The notes under the pieces were generated by a model. It was not told where the DNA came from. It ran no database searches and saw nothing but the letters and a program-made list of their open reading frames with translations. A stretch of DNA of 64,000 nt from Macrocystis pyrifera (lineage: Eukaryota; Sar; Phaeophyceae; Laminariales; Laminariaceae), in the NCBI GenBank assembly GCA_031763025.1, contig JASSKH010000012.1:3162001-3226000 (forward strand). Direction: 5' to 3'. A program made the translations under genes and the position numbers. Positions 23,216-35,637 of this stretch are shown here, one piece after another (the first letter of the stretch is position 1; the number at the start of each line of letters is the position of its first letter).

Positions 23216-24193
23216 TAGTAGGCTCTTTCCCCACCTCTGCTTTTCGTCTCGTCCCTTTGCGTTGCTATCGCGAGAACACTGCAGTCCTTTCTTCCATCGT
23301 CGACTCGCACACGCACTGCATTGCGATGTAGTACATATCTCATACCTGGTATCTGTTTCGGCAGTTGCGTGATCGCAGAGCTTGTATTTCGGCACACGCA
23401 CGGGGTGTGCCGGATGAGTGTCGACGTGTAGAAAATCATCGATTCAATGCGGAGAACACACACACATATAAACACACACCTGGTATATACGAGTATCGCG
23501 CCTGGTGGTTTATTAATAGTACCGGCTACTGTCCAGTAGTAGTGCCTCTACAGCAGTGCCGGTTTAGTGGTGCCAGTTGTCGCTTTTATGCCGGTATTTT
23601 CTGGCTGGCGCATACCGTCACTATAACAGGACAACTACTGCTGTATGAGCGACTACGAGGCTGGCTGAAACCGATCCTGCGACCGACCAGCGATATTTTT
23701 CTGGGCGGAAGCTTAAGAGCCGTTGTGTATACGAGCTGGGCCAGGCAAGACCGCGTCGATCCAGGAGGTCGGCCATGCAGCGCCCAATTTTACGCAGTTG
23801 GACATGAATTTTTGACACGATGTTGCCCATGCACCGACCGAGACGTGTTGTTCCGGTCTTTTTTTTTTTTTTTTTTTTTCGAGAGAGAGAGAGATACGAC
23901 CGAAAATAAACCCAAGTAGTAGAAACACGACCGAAACTCCTCTAAAAAGCGAAAAATCAAAAAGCCAGGAACCAAATAATTTCGCACGGGCGTCACAAAT
24001 ACGGTGTTGAAATTTTCGATCGAAAATCGCAAAATTTAGCGCTGCATCGCAGTATTGCCATTTTTCTCGTCACACTTGATTAAAGTATGGAAAATTATTT
24101 TTGGCATGTCTCGTGCTGGGCAACGAATTGGGCAATGCAACTGATATCGATCCCCTTGTATCCCCAGCAACGTCTCCACGAAATTTCGCCCTT

Positions 24194-24231
<38 letters not shown>

Positions 24232-24584
24232 TCGGGCACGACAATTTTATTACGGAAGTTTGTGTAAAAAGTTATTGGTGTTTTTGAGTTTTGGCCGATG
24301 TCTCGTCGAGTTCGAGTCGAACTATCAACATGTCATAATTTTTTATATACTTTTTTTTCGCACATGCACTGATATGTCCGGGTCAGTGCCTCCAAGCTTC
24401 AGGTCCTAATTCGGAGTGGTTCACGAGATACGACTCCATGATTGATTGTGCGCTTCATGGCTGGCCCAGCTGGTACATATCCATGGTTAAACGGTCCTTC
24501 TATTTCCCCCCAGAGTGGTGTTTTTCTGTACGATTCTCCAAATTCTCGGCCAACACAAACAAGTTGACGACAGTTGAAAATATC

Positions 24585-24888
24585 CTGCCTGCCTGCCTCG
24601 CGAGTTCCTTGAGGAACAGGTATAGGTATACTGCTGTATACGCGTACGAGTACATAAGTATGCTGTTTATGTCTATTTCGGCGAAAGCCAAAAATAGGTA
24701 TACCTACGAATTTTGAGCCATTCATAGGGACACTATCCTGCCTGCCTCGCGAGTTCCTCGAGGGACAGCTATAGGTACACACCGTATACGCGTTCGAGTA
24801 CATACGTATGCTGTTTATATCTATTTCGGCGAAAGCCAAAAATAGGTACAAGTACACTTACGAATTTTGAGCCATTCATAGGGACACT
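24585..24888. repeat. Tandem duplication, unit about 150 bp
   Basis: The block from 'cctgcctgcctcgcgagttc' to 'gagccattcatagggacact' occurs twice in direct orientation (about 24585-24730 and 24738-24888), with only small differences. A related 'gcgaaagccaaaaatagg' word is shared. Confidence 0.85.
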
Positions 24889-25364
24889 AAGCATTGCAAT
24901 CAGGCAAAGACTTCCTGCCCCCCCCCCCTCTGATTGACCAGCCCCCGACCGTACCTATTGTTGGCTGAAAGGTTCGAGGTATACCTCTATTTTTCTACTC
25001 AATTTGGGCTGTGTACTTATTTTTGGCTTCAAATGTTACTATAAATGGCTCAATTAAAAACCCTTTTCTGGCAAATGCTGAAATACGACCACGGGCCCGT
25101 GGGGACCAGGTGGTCCGAGTTGTCAACCAAAAAACACGGATCGTTTTGCGAAAAGGCCTTTCGCGAGAGGGGGCGGGTGTATTGTTACAGCGTATCGCAC
25201 AATCAAGTAGGAGATCAGAAAGAGGAGGGACTACTGCTGTTGGCTAGGAGAAGCTTTCTTACCGGGAAAGGCCGTTCCTTGGTAGAAGGTATAGCTTGAG
25301 CCATTCATGAGTAAAATTGAGGCCAAGAATAGGTGAAGCCCATTTTGTGTAGCCACAGAGAGGT

Positions 25365-25490
25365 GCACCTGGAACCGTTGAACCAACAATAGGTACGATC
25401 GGTCGCCGGCCAATCAGAGGGGGGCGCCTGGAACCGTTGAACCAACAATAGGTATGATCGGTCGCCGGCCAATCAGAGGGAGGACGGGGA
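25365..25490. repeat. Tandem duplication, unit about 62 bp
   Basis: 'ctggaaccgttgaaccaaca' to 'cggtcgccggccaatcagag' occurs twice in a row, almost identical. Confidence 0.85.
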
Positions 25491-26069
25491 GGCCTTTTTT
25501 CCTTGCAGCCAACAATCGCTTTTGAATTCGTCCGGCGGCTTCTTAACCGGTTGGAGATACCACGACTCAGAGTTAGTCGCGGTGTGTTCCTGAGTGCACA
25601 GCGCATATGCTGACGTTGGAATTTTCGATTCCGGGTTGATTTCGTCGAAAACCGAATTTAGAAGAAATAGAAATAAGACCACGCCTTAGTTGAACGAGAC
25701 ACCAGTTTATCAATATAAGAGTCTATCAGGTGTAAGATCGTCCAACACTCCTGTCTAGCGGATTGCGCTCAGTCGGCGCGCATCGTCCTTGAGGCACGAC
25801 CAAACGACCGATATCCTGACCATCGCCTACAGGCAGTTGTTGTTGTTGTTTTCTTCACATTAAACCGTTCTTTCTACGCGTCGACATCCAGCACAACCAG
25901 TGTCCGTGCCGATTCTTCAAACCTAGAGAGATACAAGTTCTGTGGTCACAAAGCTACGCCACAGAGATGTAATGCAATGCCATGTCGTCATACTGCGTAC
26001 GACAGGCACGACATAGTAATTCGTCGTTCATCAAGAGATACGGCGTGCGTACGACCCCCTACAGTACAC

Positions 26070-26480
26070 AAAGCTAAAATACTATTATGCGAGGAGCGGC
26101 ACAAAATGTGGGATTCTCAATCCATTTTTTTTTAATTTTTTTTTAGGCTTGGATTTTTTATGCGTGGAAGATTGAGCGAAGCAACTCTGGGGTTTGTGGA
26201 CAGGTACTGAATGGTTGGCATGTTTGAGAAGAAGGATGGGGAAGAGGGCCATCAAGTTGACAATGGGTGCAGTTGGTTCAACTGGGAAGACAGAGACTGG
26301 GAAGGGTTGGAATAGAAAGGAATAAGGCCATCTACTACTGCTGCAGTCTAGGGGTCTCTTATATAATAATGGGCGTGGTTAGCAAGAAAGTTAAGATACT
26401 ATTATTACGAGGAGCAGCACAAAATGTGGGAGTCTCAGTTCATTTTTTTTTTTTGGCCTGGACTTTCTACACGTTATTCT
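26070..26480. repeat. Direct duplication, about 90-bp unit
   Basis: 'gctaaaatactattatgcga' followed by 'gcacaaaatgtgggattctc' and a T-run (about 26070-26160) recurs at 26390-26475. The sequence between the two is unrelated. Confidence 0.65.
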
Positions 26481-29480
26481 TCAGGGCAAGGCAAAAGTAT
26501 TACCAAGTACGCCTTTTGAGTTTATTTTATTTTCCGTCAGTTGTGGCCAAAACCAAATTTCGTGGTTTTCTGAAAATTTGCCTACTTCTCGAAAAAACTA
26601 AAATAAACTAAAAAAAAAACTATAATAGTGCGGTAGGCACTATAACGAAGCACGTGTCAAGATTTCAGCTTACAATTCGAAACTCGGACTGCGAAAGTGC
26701 CTGAACAATTCAAGAATGGGTATTGGCCAGCCCAGCCCGTACTAGTAGTGCAATATTTAGCGTACAGTAGAGTTCCCCCCCCCCCTTGAGCAAGGCGGTA
26801 TCCCGATATGAGATGGCCAAAATCGCCTGGCGCGACTGATGTTTTGCACTCATCACCTGGAATAAGGCGGCTACTTCCTGTAAGGTGGTAAAATTGCTCT
26901 GGCGTAGCTGGGGGACCCCCCGCCTGCTGTACCTATAAACGGCTCGAAATGCGTGGGCATACCTTTTTTTGGCCTTCTTCCTTGTTGTTTATATCACACC
27001 GGGTAAATACTAAACTTTTTTACTTACATAGTTTATCTTGTGTATTTTACCGGTACATATTGCACCACTGCTGTTTGTTTTTTCACAACGGGGAGATAGA
27101 TTCTCACCGCTTTTTTCCCGCTTTCCGGCTCTACCAAGGTTGTGTTTTTTTTCCCCTTTTTCCATGTTTTGCTACTGCTGTAAATCTTCCGCGATGGGTG
27201 TTGCTGTGCTACTCCTGCGCTATGACTGGTAATAATTACACTTGAGAAGGAGAATGCTACAGTCAGTACGTACGTACACACGGTATAGGAGTGTCGTACA
27301 GCAGTACACACCACTCTGGAATCAAACTTAAGGACCGTTGGGTCCTCATATTTAGAGCCCAATGGTCCTCTCATTTTCGGTCAGGGTGGTATGAATTCAT
27401 ATGCCACCGGCCGTAAGATACCGGTAGGGTTTGTATACGTAGCTCCTGTTTTATTAATAAAAATAGAAACTCGTGCTGATGCTGATGGATATTTTCATAC
27501 GAGTATTGGTACCGGCTGGTTTAAGCGTATCGCCCCAAAGATTGACCACCACGAATGTCGATCGCCATATCTGCCAGGTATGAAATAGAGTGTCACATCT
27601 TTTGGTATCGTACTGATGGTAAGTGAACAGCGGAAGAGAGTGGCGTATGAGTATGTGTATAAATACGCCCGTTGGCCATTTTTTTGTTAAGGGTCTATTA
27701 ATAGGGCTGGCGCTATATACCGGCGAAGTTGTATCCCAACCAGCGACAGGCCTTCAAAAACTCAGTGACAGTCAGTCGTTTTCTCTATGAAGGTTTTCCC
27801 GTTGTTTTTCATTTATTTTTCTGAACGAAACGGTTCCAGGTTTTTCCAGGCTCCAGGTGCTCCAAGGCATGTCTATGAAATTTTTTTCGCGCAAACATCC
27901 GAAGATCTGACTGCGTAAGACCGATATCACAGTGTCAAATACAAAATATTTATCGCCAAACGTTGATTCTGTACTGGAACCAAGTAAGGGCCCATCTTAT
28001 CGAGGACTTTTGGTCCTTTCAATTTGGTTCGATTTTTTTTTTTTCTAGCTTAATTTGCATCTGATTGGCCGACGAGTGAACGACCAGGCAGGATTCGAAG
28101 GGGCAAATTAGAAAAAATCAATTTGAGTGAAAAGTCTGTTCGGACTTTTTTCGTGTGATTTTTCTAATTTCAATTTCGAATTTAAGAGTTGATCAGCCTC
28201 GATGTAGCATGTTCATGGTGGGCCAACACCCCCGTGGAGTCTGGGGTGATTCTTGGCCGCTTCGGTGACCACCGTCGAGGCGATAACACGCGAACCTCAA
28301 CGACTGGCGACCGGAGCAATAGCCGCGCCCACGGCCACAGACCATATCACATCGTACCCCGGCGGTGGCGCCTCAAAAGAAATCATGGCGGCCGCAAGCC
28401 CAATTTTTCGGCCTGCTCGATCGGCCTGCTCGATCGGCCAACCATCACGAAAACCGAGCAAACGAGCAAAAAAACAGAGGATACGCTCGAGACATCGATA
28501 GCTGCACCACCGTTGCTGTTCCGCACGTGGCGCTTGAGGGCTCCCTCCGCCCACCCAAGACACCCTGAGAGTGATAGATTCCTATCCTGCGCCACCAAAA
28601 AGAAAAACGTGCTGGCGGCGCCGCGCACGCGACAACGCAAACCTTCGCTCTCGTCTACGCTCGTCGCTGTTTGTCGGCTGGGCGTTGTGTGACGCGCTGC
28701 GTTATTCCAGGTTGTTTCGATTTCCTTTTTGTTTGACAATGAATGCGCCGTTTCCCGATAGGATACAAAGACGTTTTTTTTTTTCGAAATCAAATTAAAA
28801 TTCATTGGAATTGAATTTTTATTTCCAAATAACGAAATTTTGGTGTTCCCCTTTAAGATGGGCTCTAATTGCGAGGCAACGCCTCTTTTTTTTGTTTAGC
28901 AGTTTTACCCCTCAAGAGCCTGGTGTGTACCTGGTATAAAGCTGTCGCTAGAAACTGGCGCGGCATTGTAACTGAATACAATGGTACCCGTTTGGACCCC
29001 GACATGAAGATCAAACAGGGCTTATGTTTCCGGTCAGGGTGGTTTGGTTTAGTTGAAGGGCTAGGGACGATGTTTACCTCTGGCCGGGAATACGATGCAG
29101 GTTTGGATTCTGATATGAGCATCAAATGCATCTTATATTATCAGCCACAGTGGAACATTTTTTGTTGTAGGGTTAGGGGCGATGCTCAACTCTGACAGGA
29201 AATATAATGACCATTGGACTGTGATATGAGCAGCATCAACCCGAGCTTGTATTGCCGGCCAGGGCGGTGTATGTTTCAACCATTTTTGGTGAAATTGGGC
29301 CTGGCCAAGAGTGTAAGCTGCCCAAACTCTGGCCGCGAGTATTATCCCCGTGTTGAGCATGACACGAAGCTTGTGTTCCCGGCCAAGGCGTATACTGACC
29401 TCCCCCCTCCCGCCAGTTACATAGTACTCCCATTGCTGTCTCTGGAAGCGGCTACACCGGAAATTAAATTATCTCATTGA
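26480..29480. other. Upstream region of the GnT-I gene, no confirmed exon
   Basis: The first exon and promoter of the gene at 29907 should lie here or close by, but I could not identify a start codon that splices cleanly into 29907. The 167-aa frame at 28189-28692 and its overlapping partners show no domain. AT-rich repeat units related to 4160-4600 occur at 27985-28060 and 28770-28865. Confidence 0.4.
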
Positions 29481-29488
29481 AGTTGTCA

Positions 29489-29735
29489 TCCATATGCAAG
29501 AAAATCCGCCTCACAAGCAGTTCCTAGCAGGGTGCAGCTCACCCTTCATGCGACTCGCCGGACACCTCACGGTGCTTCGCGCTTGGTGCAAGCAGTGTCT
29601 GCCTGGTGGGTGAAAACCCGACGTGCTCCGTCCCGGCATTGTAGGGACGCGAGGGTCTATGGTCATACGACTACGGCCATGCATGAGATCGAGTACGTCT
29701 CTCCTATCGAGTACACTTCCCCCCGCCTCCCCCCG
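29489..29735 (+). repeat. Poly-C-tailed repeat CT1, 3' half
   Basis: It runs from 'atccatatgcaagaaaatcc' through 'gacgtgctccgtcccggcat' and 'actacggccatgcatgagat' into C-rich sequence. Further partial copies of the same orientation lie at 29755-29868, 30300-30715, 30915-31180, 31190-31305, 34765-34870 and 35558-35638, each ending in a C-run. Confidence 0.8.
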
Positions 29736-29906
29736 CCACCCTCCCACCGCTGATGTCTGCCTGGTCGGTGAAAACCCGACGTGCTCCGTCCGGTCATCGT
29801 AAGGATGCGAGGGAGGGTCTATGGTCATACGACTACGGCCATGCATGTAATGATGAAGACAGCCCCCCCCACCCTCCCACCCCTTTTCTTCCGCGTGTTT
29901 GTGCAG

Positions 29907-30020
29907 GGGAACGGGACTTCCTGGATTCTTAAGTTAGTTGTCCCTTTCGTCGGCCTGGGATCCCTGGGGTTGATCGTGATCGCCACGGTGTACATTGTCA
30001 CCCGACCCAGCGCTAAACAG
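29907..30020 (+). CDS. MGAT1: GnT-I exon: membrane anchor
   Basis: The acceptor is 'gtttgtgcag' before 29907 and the donor CAG|GTGGGT after 30020; both sides are phase 0 (38 codons). It encodes GNGTSW, a hydrophobic run of about 21 residues (ILKLVVPFVGLGSLGLIVIA...) and then TRPSAKQ. This fits the signal-anchor of a type II Golgi glycosyltransferase, where the anchor sits close to the N-terminus. It is linked to the gene by position, strand, phase and topology, not by direct sequence identity. Confidence 0.65.
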
Positions 30021-33000
30021 GTGGGTTGCTGGGTAAAATTTTCACGGCAGCCCTCGGTTCGGTTCGGTTCGGTTCGATTCGTTTTTTTTTTTTGGGGGGG
30101 GGGGACCGGTTTCGGGCGGGGTTCAATAGTTTTCACGGGATACGACGGCATGTTTTGGGCGGGAGTCAGCCCTCACGGAACACCACAGGACGGGAACAAT
30201 CTTTATCGCGGGACTTCACGGCGTTTTTGGTGCGGGGCGCTTTATCCTCGGGACACCTCGGGACGGGATTCGTTAATCGTGGGATTCCGCGGGATTTTCT
30301 TGGCGGTCACCATGGCTGGCGGTCGAGTTGGATCATTTTGTGCGGGGTGGGAAACCTTAACTCTGCGTATGGGGGATTATCGTATCATGTAGTGTGTATA
30401 TGGTAAGGCACCCACGAGGCAGTTTCATAGTGTAACCATTGCTGTCTCTGGAAGTAGCCACACCGTAAAATTACCAATTCGTTCGGCGCTGTCATTCATA
30501 TGCATGAAAAGACCGCCTCACGAGCGGTTCTTAGTGGGATGTAGATCACCCTTCCATTGACTCGCCGAGCACCTCACGTTTCGCTTCGCGCTTGGTGCAA
30601 GCAATCAATGGCTGACTGCCTGGTCGGTGAAAATCCGACGTGCTCCGTCCCGGCATCGTAAGGATGCGAGGGTGTATGGTCATACGACTACGGCGATGCA
30701 TGACATTTAGGACGCCGACGACACTGGAAGGGGATGAGATAATTCTTTTTAAAATGGATTATGTGGAAATACACTTACTGAAGGCTCGAGTATTGCAGGT
30801 GTCTCTATTTGGGAGTAGGAACGGTGCCCCGTCTCGAAAGGGTTCCGCCGTCAATGATCACATGGCTAAGGCAAGCAACGAACTGGTACCCCCTCCCCCC
30901 ACACGCCGGAAATTAAACTAACTCATCGAAGCTGTCATCCATATGCAAGTCCGCCTCACAAGCGGTTCTTAGTAGGATGCAGCTCACCCTTCATGCGACC
31001 CGCCGGACACCTCACGGCGCTTCGCGCTTGGTGCAAGCAATGTCTGCCTGGTGGGTGAAAATCCGACATGCTCCGTCCCGGCATTGTAGGGATGCGAGGG
31101 TCTATGGTCATACGACTACGGCCATGCATGAGATCGAGTACATCTCTCCTATCGAGTACACACCCCCCCCCTCCCCACCCCCAAGCAATGTTTCCCTGGG
31201 CGGTGAAAACTCGACGTGCTTCGTCCCGGTATGGTAGGGATGCGAGGGTCTATGGTCATATGACTACGGCCATGCACGATAATAAGTACCCCCCCCCCCT
31301 CCATTTTAACTTTCTTTATCTTGTGACTTTTGACTGTGAAACCTCAGGATTCGGTGTTCTCCGTGGGTTTCAGTTATACTGAAGGGGCCCCGCTGAGAGA
31401 GAGGCGAGGTGAGAAAGGACGCATGCTGTGATGGGGCCAAAAAATGTTCATGACTTCTTCACTTCGTTCATTTTTCCCATTCATTATCTTCGCCCCTCCC
31501 TCTTCGTCGTAGCCCGGAGCCGGGGTCACACAGACCAGGCTCCCATCCCCCCCCCCTCCCTCCTCCCACCGCGCACGGTTTGTGCCTTGCAGTTTTTATC
31601 GCGAGAAGACGTCAGCCCCTCTGTTTATTCCCTCTTCGACTCGCGTCGATTTGCGCCTGATGAGCTTCTCAACTGACAAAAATTCTGACCCGTCAATTTA
31701 AGGACCGTTTTATGTTCATATTTTAATTTTATACTTGAAAAGAACGTCCTTATATTTCCGCACACAGGTGGGGATAGTTTATCGGGCTGCCCTTTTTTTC
31801 TTCTTCAAAGTCACAGACCTCCTCAGGCGAGGAAGGAGCCCCTTCAGAATATCCCACTCTCGCCGGAATTTTCAGCCACTTCTTAAACCTCATTTCAGAG
31901 TCCGAAATATATATATTTTTTCGGCCAGAGTTGTAGGGAGTAGGGTTTACAATCTGTGAGTAGGGATCTTGACGGGCGTTTTTGCCTTAAAAAATTGCGT
32001 GGCGCGGTCTGCACTCTGGAATCGACGCCCACAATTGAGGATTTTCCTGGTTCGATGCAAACGTGTCGCAGCCGCGTTTATGGCCAGTTTTGGCCCGTTT
32101 TGGCTGCGGTTTGGGGTCAGGGTCAGGGTAAGGTTTATAGGGTTAGGGTTAGAGTCAGGGGTTGGGGTTAGGTTTTCGCCCGTACCTTGATCCCAACAAG
32201 GAGCAAAAATCCTGAACAGCCTATCAACCTAAAGATGTCCGTACTCACATATTGTAAGAGTACATCATTGTAGGTGCCACACCACTCTACCGTGGCGTAA
32301 GTCAGTTTTTTTGTTGCTGTAAATCGAGGGCTGAAAAAACAAAAATAGGAATGGAACCCCTCTCTTAACACTTCCAACGTCGAAGGGTGCGTTGGGTGGG
32401 GTGAGTGAGTGTCGCGGGTGCTGCATTGGGGGTTCACACCCAGAGGGCTTTCCTTGCACACCACCCTGCGAGCTCCGATGGTCGGCTCAAACCGTATATT
32501 TTCTCAACATGTACCCCTACCCTTGCCCATACTGCACGTACTTGGCGCATACAACCGTACCGTTGCTCGGATTCAACCTTGCTCATATTGCTCACACAAT
32601 CCTCTCCTCGCGCACGATACCTTGCGGCGGCGCCTTCCACCCCCCCCCCCCCCCCGCTCCCCCCAGACGACTTTGGGGGGGAACATCACCTGCGAGCCCC
32701 AACGATAGACTCAGGGCAAGCAAGGAAGCCAACATCGGGCAGCGGTGGCCGTGGTGGCGGGGGCGAGGGAGTCAGCAGAGGAGGCCTACCCCCCCTCGAT
32801 GATGTCGCGCGAAATCCCCCCCACGTTTCGGCGCAGCAAGAAAACCCGCGGCAGCAGCCGCTACCCACCGCCAATGGATGTGCTGTCTCCGCTTCCACCA
32901 AGAGATCCAGCCTTACGTGGGAAGGGGAAGGGGGTACGGAGGGGTGTGGGGGCGGGAGGGGGGGCGGGGCACAACGGGAAGAAACAGTTCATGAAGAGCC

Positions 33001-35605
33001 GACCATCTATGCGTAGGTCGGCGCATAGGTCGGGGTCGGAGAGCACGGAGATGAATGTTGCCGCCAAAGGGGGGTGGAAGGGAGGGTTGAGGATCGACGA
33101 GGGGGAGTTCGATGTCGAGGTGGGTTTTGAGGAGAGCTTGATGCGGTGGATGCTCTTGAGGGGGGGGGTGTACTCATTTTCATGCATGGCCGTAGTGGTA
33201 TGACCATAGATCCTCGCATCCCTACAATGCCGGGACGGAGCACGTCGGGTTTTCATCGATCAGGCAGACGTTGATTACGTGCACCAAGCGCAAAGCGCCG
33301 TGAGGTGTTGGGCGAGTCGCATGAAGGGCGAGCTGCATCTTGCTGAGAACCGCTTATGAGGCGGGCTTTCTTGCATATGGATGACAGCGTCAACTAGTTG
33401 ATTTATTTTCTGGTGTGGCCGCTTCCAGAGACAGCAATGGGTTCACTACGTAACTGCCTCGTGGGTGCCCTACCATATACACGCACTACGCGATTGATCA
33501 TCCCCCTTGTGCGGAGTTAAGGCTTTCCTCGCACGAAAATGATCTAACTCGACCGCCAGCCGTGGTGACCGCCAGAACCCCCCCCCCCCTCCAAAAAACA
33601 AACGGTATCCTGGTTCACGCAGTGAGAGGCATGTTTTGCGGCGTCATCGCCAACCGAGGCCAACCTAACCTATGTACATATATATACCAGTAAAGTAATG
33701 TAGGGGGGCGTACTCATTTGTTGCCGTTGGCTGTTTTTGTTTTTTTTTGTTGTTTTTGTTGAGGTGGTGTTGTGTGTGGTTGTGTGTTGTGTTGTGTTGG
33801 TGTTGTTGTTGTGTGTTGTGTGTTTGTGTTGTTTGTTTTGTGTTTTGTGTTGTGTTGTTTGTGTTGGTGTTGTGTGTGTTTTTGTTGTGTTTTGTGTTTG
33901 TTGTGTTGTGTTGTTGTTGTGTTGTTGTTGTTGTTTTGTTTGTTTGTTTTTTTTTGTGTTTTTTGTTGTTTGTGTTTTGTTGTGTTGGTGTTGTTTTGTG
34001 TTGTGTTGTGTTGTTGTTGTGTTTGTTGTTTTTGTTGTTTGTGTTGTTTTTTGTTTGTTGTTTTGTTTGTGTGTTTGTGTTGTTGTGTGTGTTGTGTTGT
34101 GTTGTTGTTGTTGTGTTTTTTGTTGTTTTTGTTGGTGTGTTGTGTTGGTGGTGTTTGTTGTTGTGTTGTGTGTGTTTGTTGTTTTTGTTGTGTGTTTGTG
34201 TGTGTTGTGTGTTGTGTGTGTGTGTGTGGTGTTGTTGTTTGTTTGTTTTGTGTTTTTGTGTTGTGTTGTGTTTTGCGTCCCATGGCTTCTGCTAATGGTT
34301 TTGTTCCATGATTTCGTTTCCTGAACTCGTTCCATGAATTCGTTCCATGGTTTCCTACCCTGAACTCATCCCTGGTTTCGTTCCATGATTTTCGTTCTGT
34401 TTTTTTCGCTCCATGATTTCGTTCCCTGAACTCGTTCCATGAATTTGTTCCATGATTTCCTTACCTGGACTGTTCCCTGGTTTCGCTCCAAGATTTTCGT
34501 TTTGTTTTTTTTCGTTCCATGATTTCGTTCCCAAAGTTGGTTCCCTGAGTTCGTTTCCTGCAGCCGTTCCCTGAATCCGTTCCTTAAGACGTGGTGTGCC
34601 TGAATTGGTTCTCGGAAACTGTTTTTTATGAACGTTCCCATCATTGTTCCCCTGAACTTGTTCCGTGAAATCGTTCCCAGCGTTAATTCCCGAAATTCGT
34701 TTCCTGATTCGCTCGCTGAATTCGTTCCTGGAATTAGTCCCCTGAAGTCGTGCATTATGTTTGCCGCCCTCCGTCCGTCCCAGAATTGTAGGGGTGCGAG
34801 GGTGTACGGTCATACGACTACGGTTATGCATGACATGAGTACTCCCTCTCCCCACGCCCCCCTCCCCCCGTTCTTCTGTGTACAACTCCATCGTTTCGCG
34901 AAATCCATCTTATTCTGTTCTGCCCCCCCCCCCCTAGATGGTGGCCACATGCGGCGAGATAGGAAGGGGATACGACTAGCAAAACGTTTTTCTACCTAGT
35001 ACGTCATCTAAGAAAAACACGCAATGAGCGCCCAGATGTTGGAGGTTTCTCTATTAGGAGTAGGAACGGCGCTCCGTCTCGAAGTGGACGCGTGGTCAAT
35101 GGTCTAATGACTAAGGCAAGCAACAAGTGATTTCTCCCCCCCCCTCCCCCGCCCCCTCAAAATCTGCTATTAACGGTGGAGTGGTAAATGAGGCAAGGCG
35201 GCTTCATACTAGCGGCAAGCCATGTGCATTCAAAAAACAAAAACGAAACACAAACGAACGAACTGCCGCCGCACTCAAAATAACACCACCGAAACCACAG
35301 CAGTCCATCGACTGCGACCACCTCGAGACGGCGTGCCACGAAACAAGTCCCACGCGTTAGCCCTATCACAGATCGTCTCCTATAGACACCGGGTTTGTGG
35401 AAATCGGCAACATACAGCTCTGGAAATCAACGATAATGTGAAAAAAAATGCGGACAGACGGTGCACAGCAGACACAGACAGACAGATTATAATATGTAAA
35501 TAATGGAAGCCTGTACCGACCCCGGTACCAAAAGGCTTTTCTGCCTTCTAGGGCCAAAAGTGGTCTCATCATAGAAATGCGACTACGGCCATGCATGACA
35601 TGAGT

Positions 35606-35637
<32 letters not shown>

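Larger units (their letters stand above)
23216..25850. other. Intergenic; homopolymers and local duplications
   Basis: Holds a decayed LINE 3' block (about 23390-23460), a 20-base T-run with GA repeat (23860-23895), a 35-base G-run (24196-24230) and the two duplications listed separately. No gene was recognised; frames up to 150 codons lie in the duplicated blocks. Confidence 0.5.

Noticed and set aside
24585..25490. CRISPR-like repeats
   Set aside because: There are only two copies of each block, adjacent and long (62 and 150 bp), with no unique spacers; they are plain tandem duplications in a eukaryotic sequence.
31595..31676. Possible exon after a C-run and 'tgccttgcag', reading FLSREDVSPSVYSLFDS
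   Set aside because: The same bases ('tttttatcgcgagaag', 'cgtcgactcgcgtcga') recur near 23270, 49110 and 54235, so it is a dispersed repeat, not a GnT-I exon.
33670..34335. Open frames of 180-221 aa on both strands
   Set aside because: They come from the G/T-only tract, which cannot form stop codons on either strand; residues are a handful of types only.
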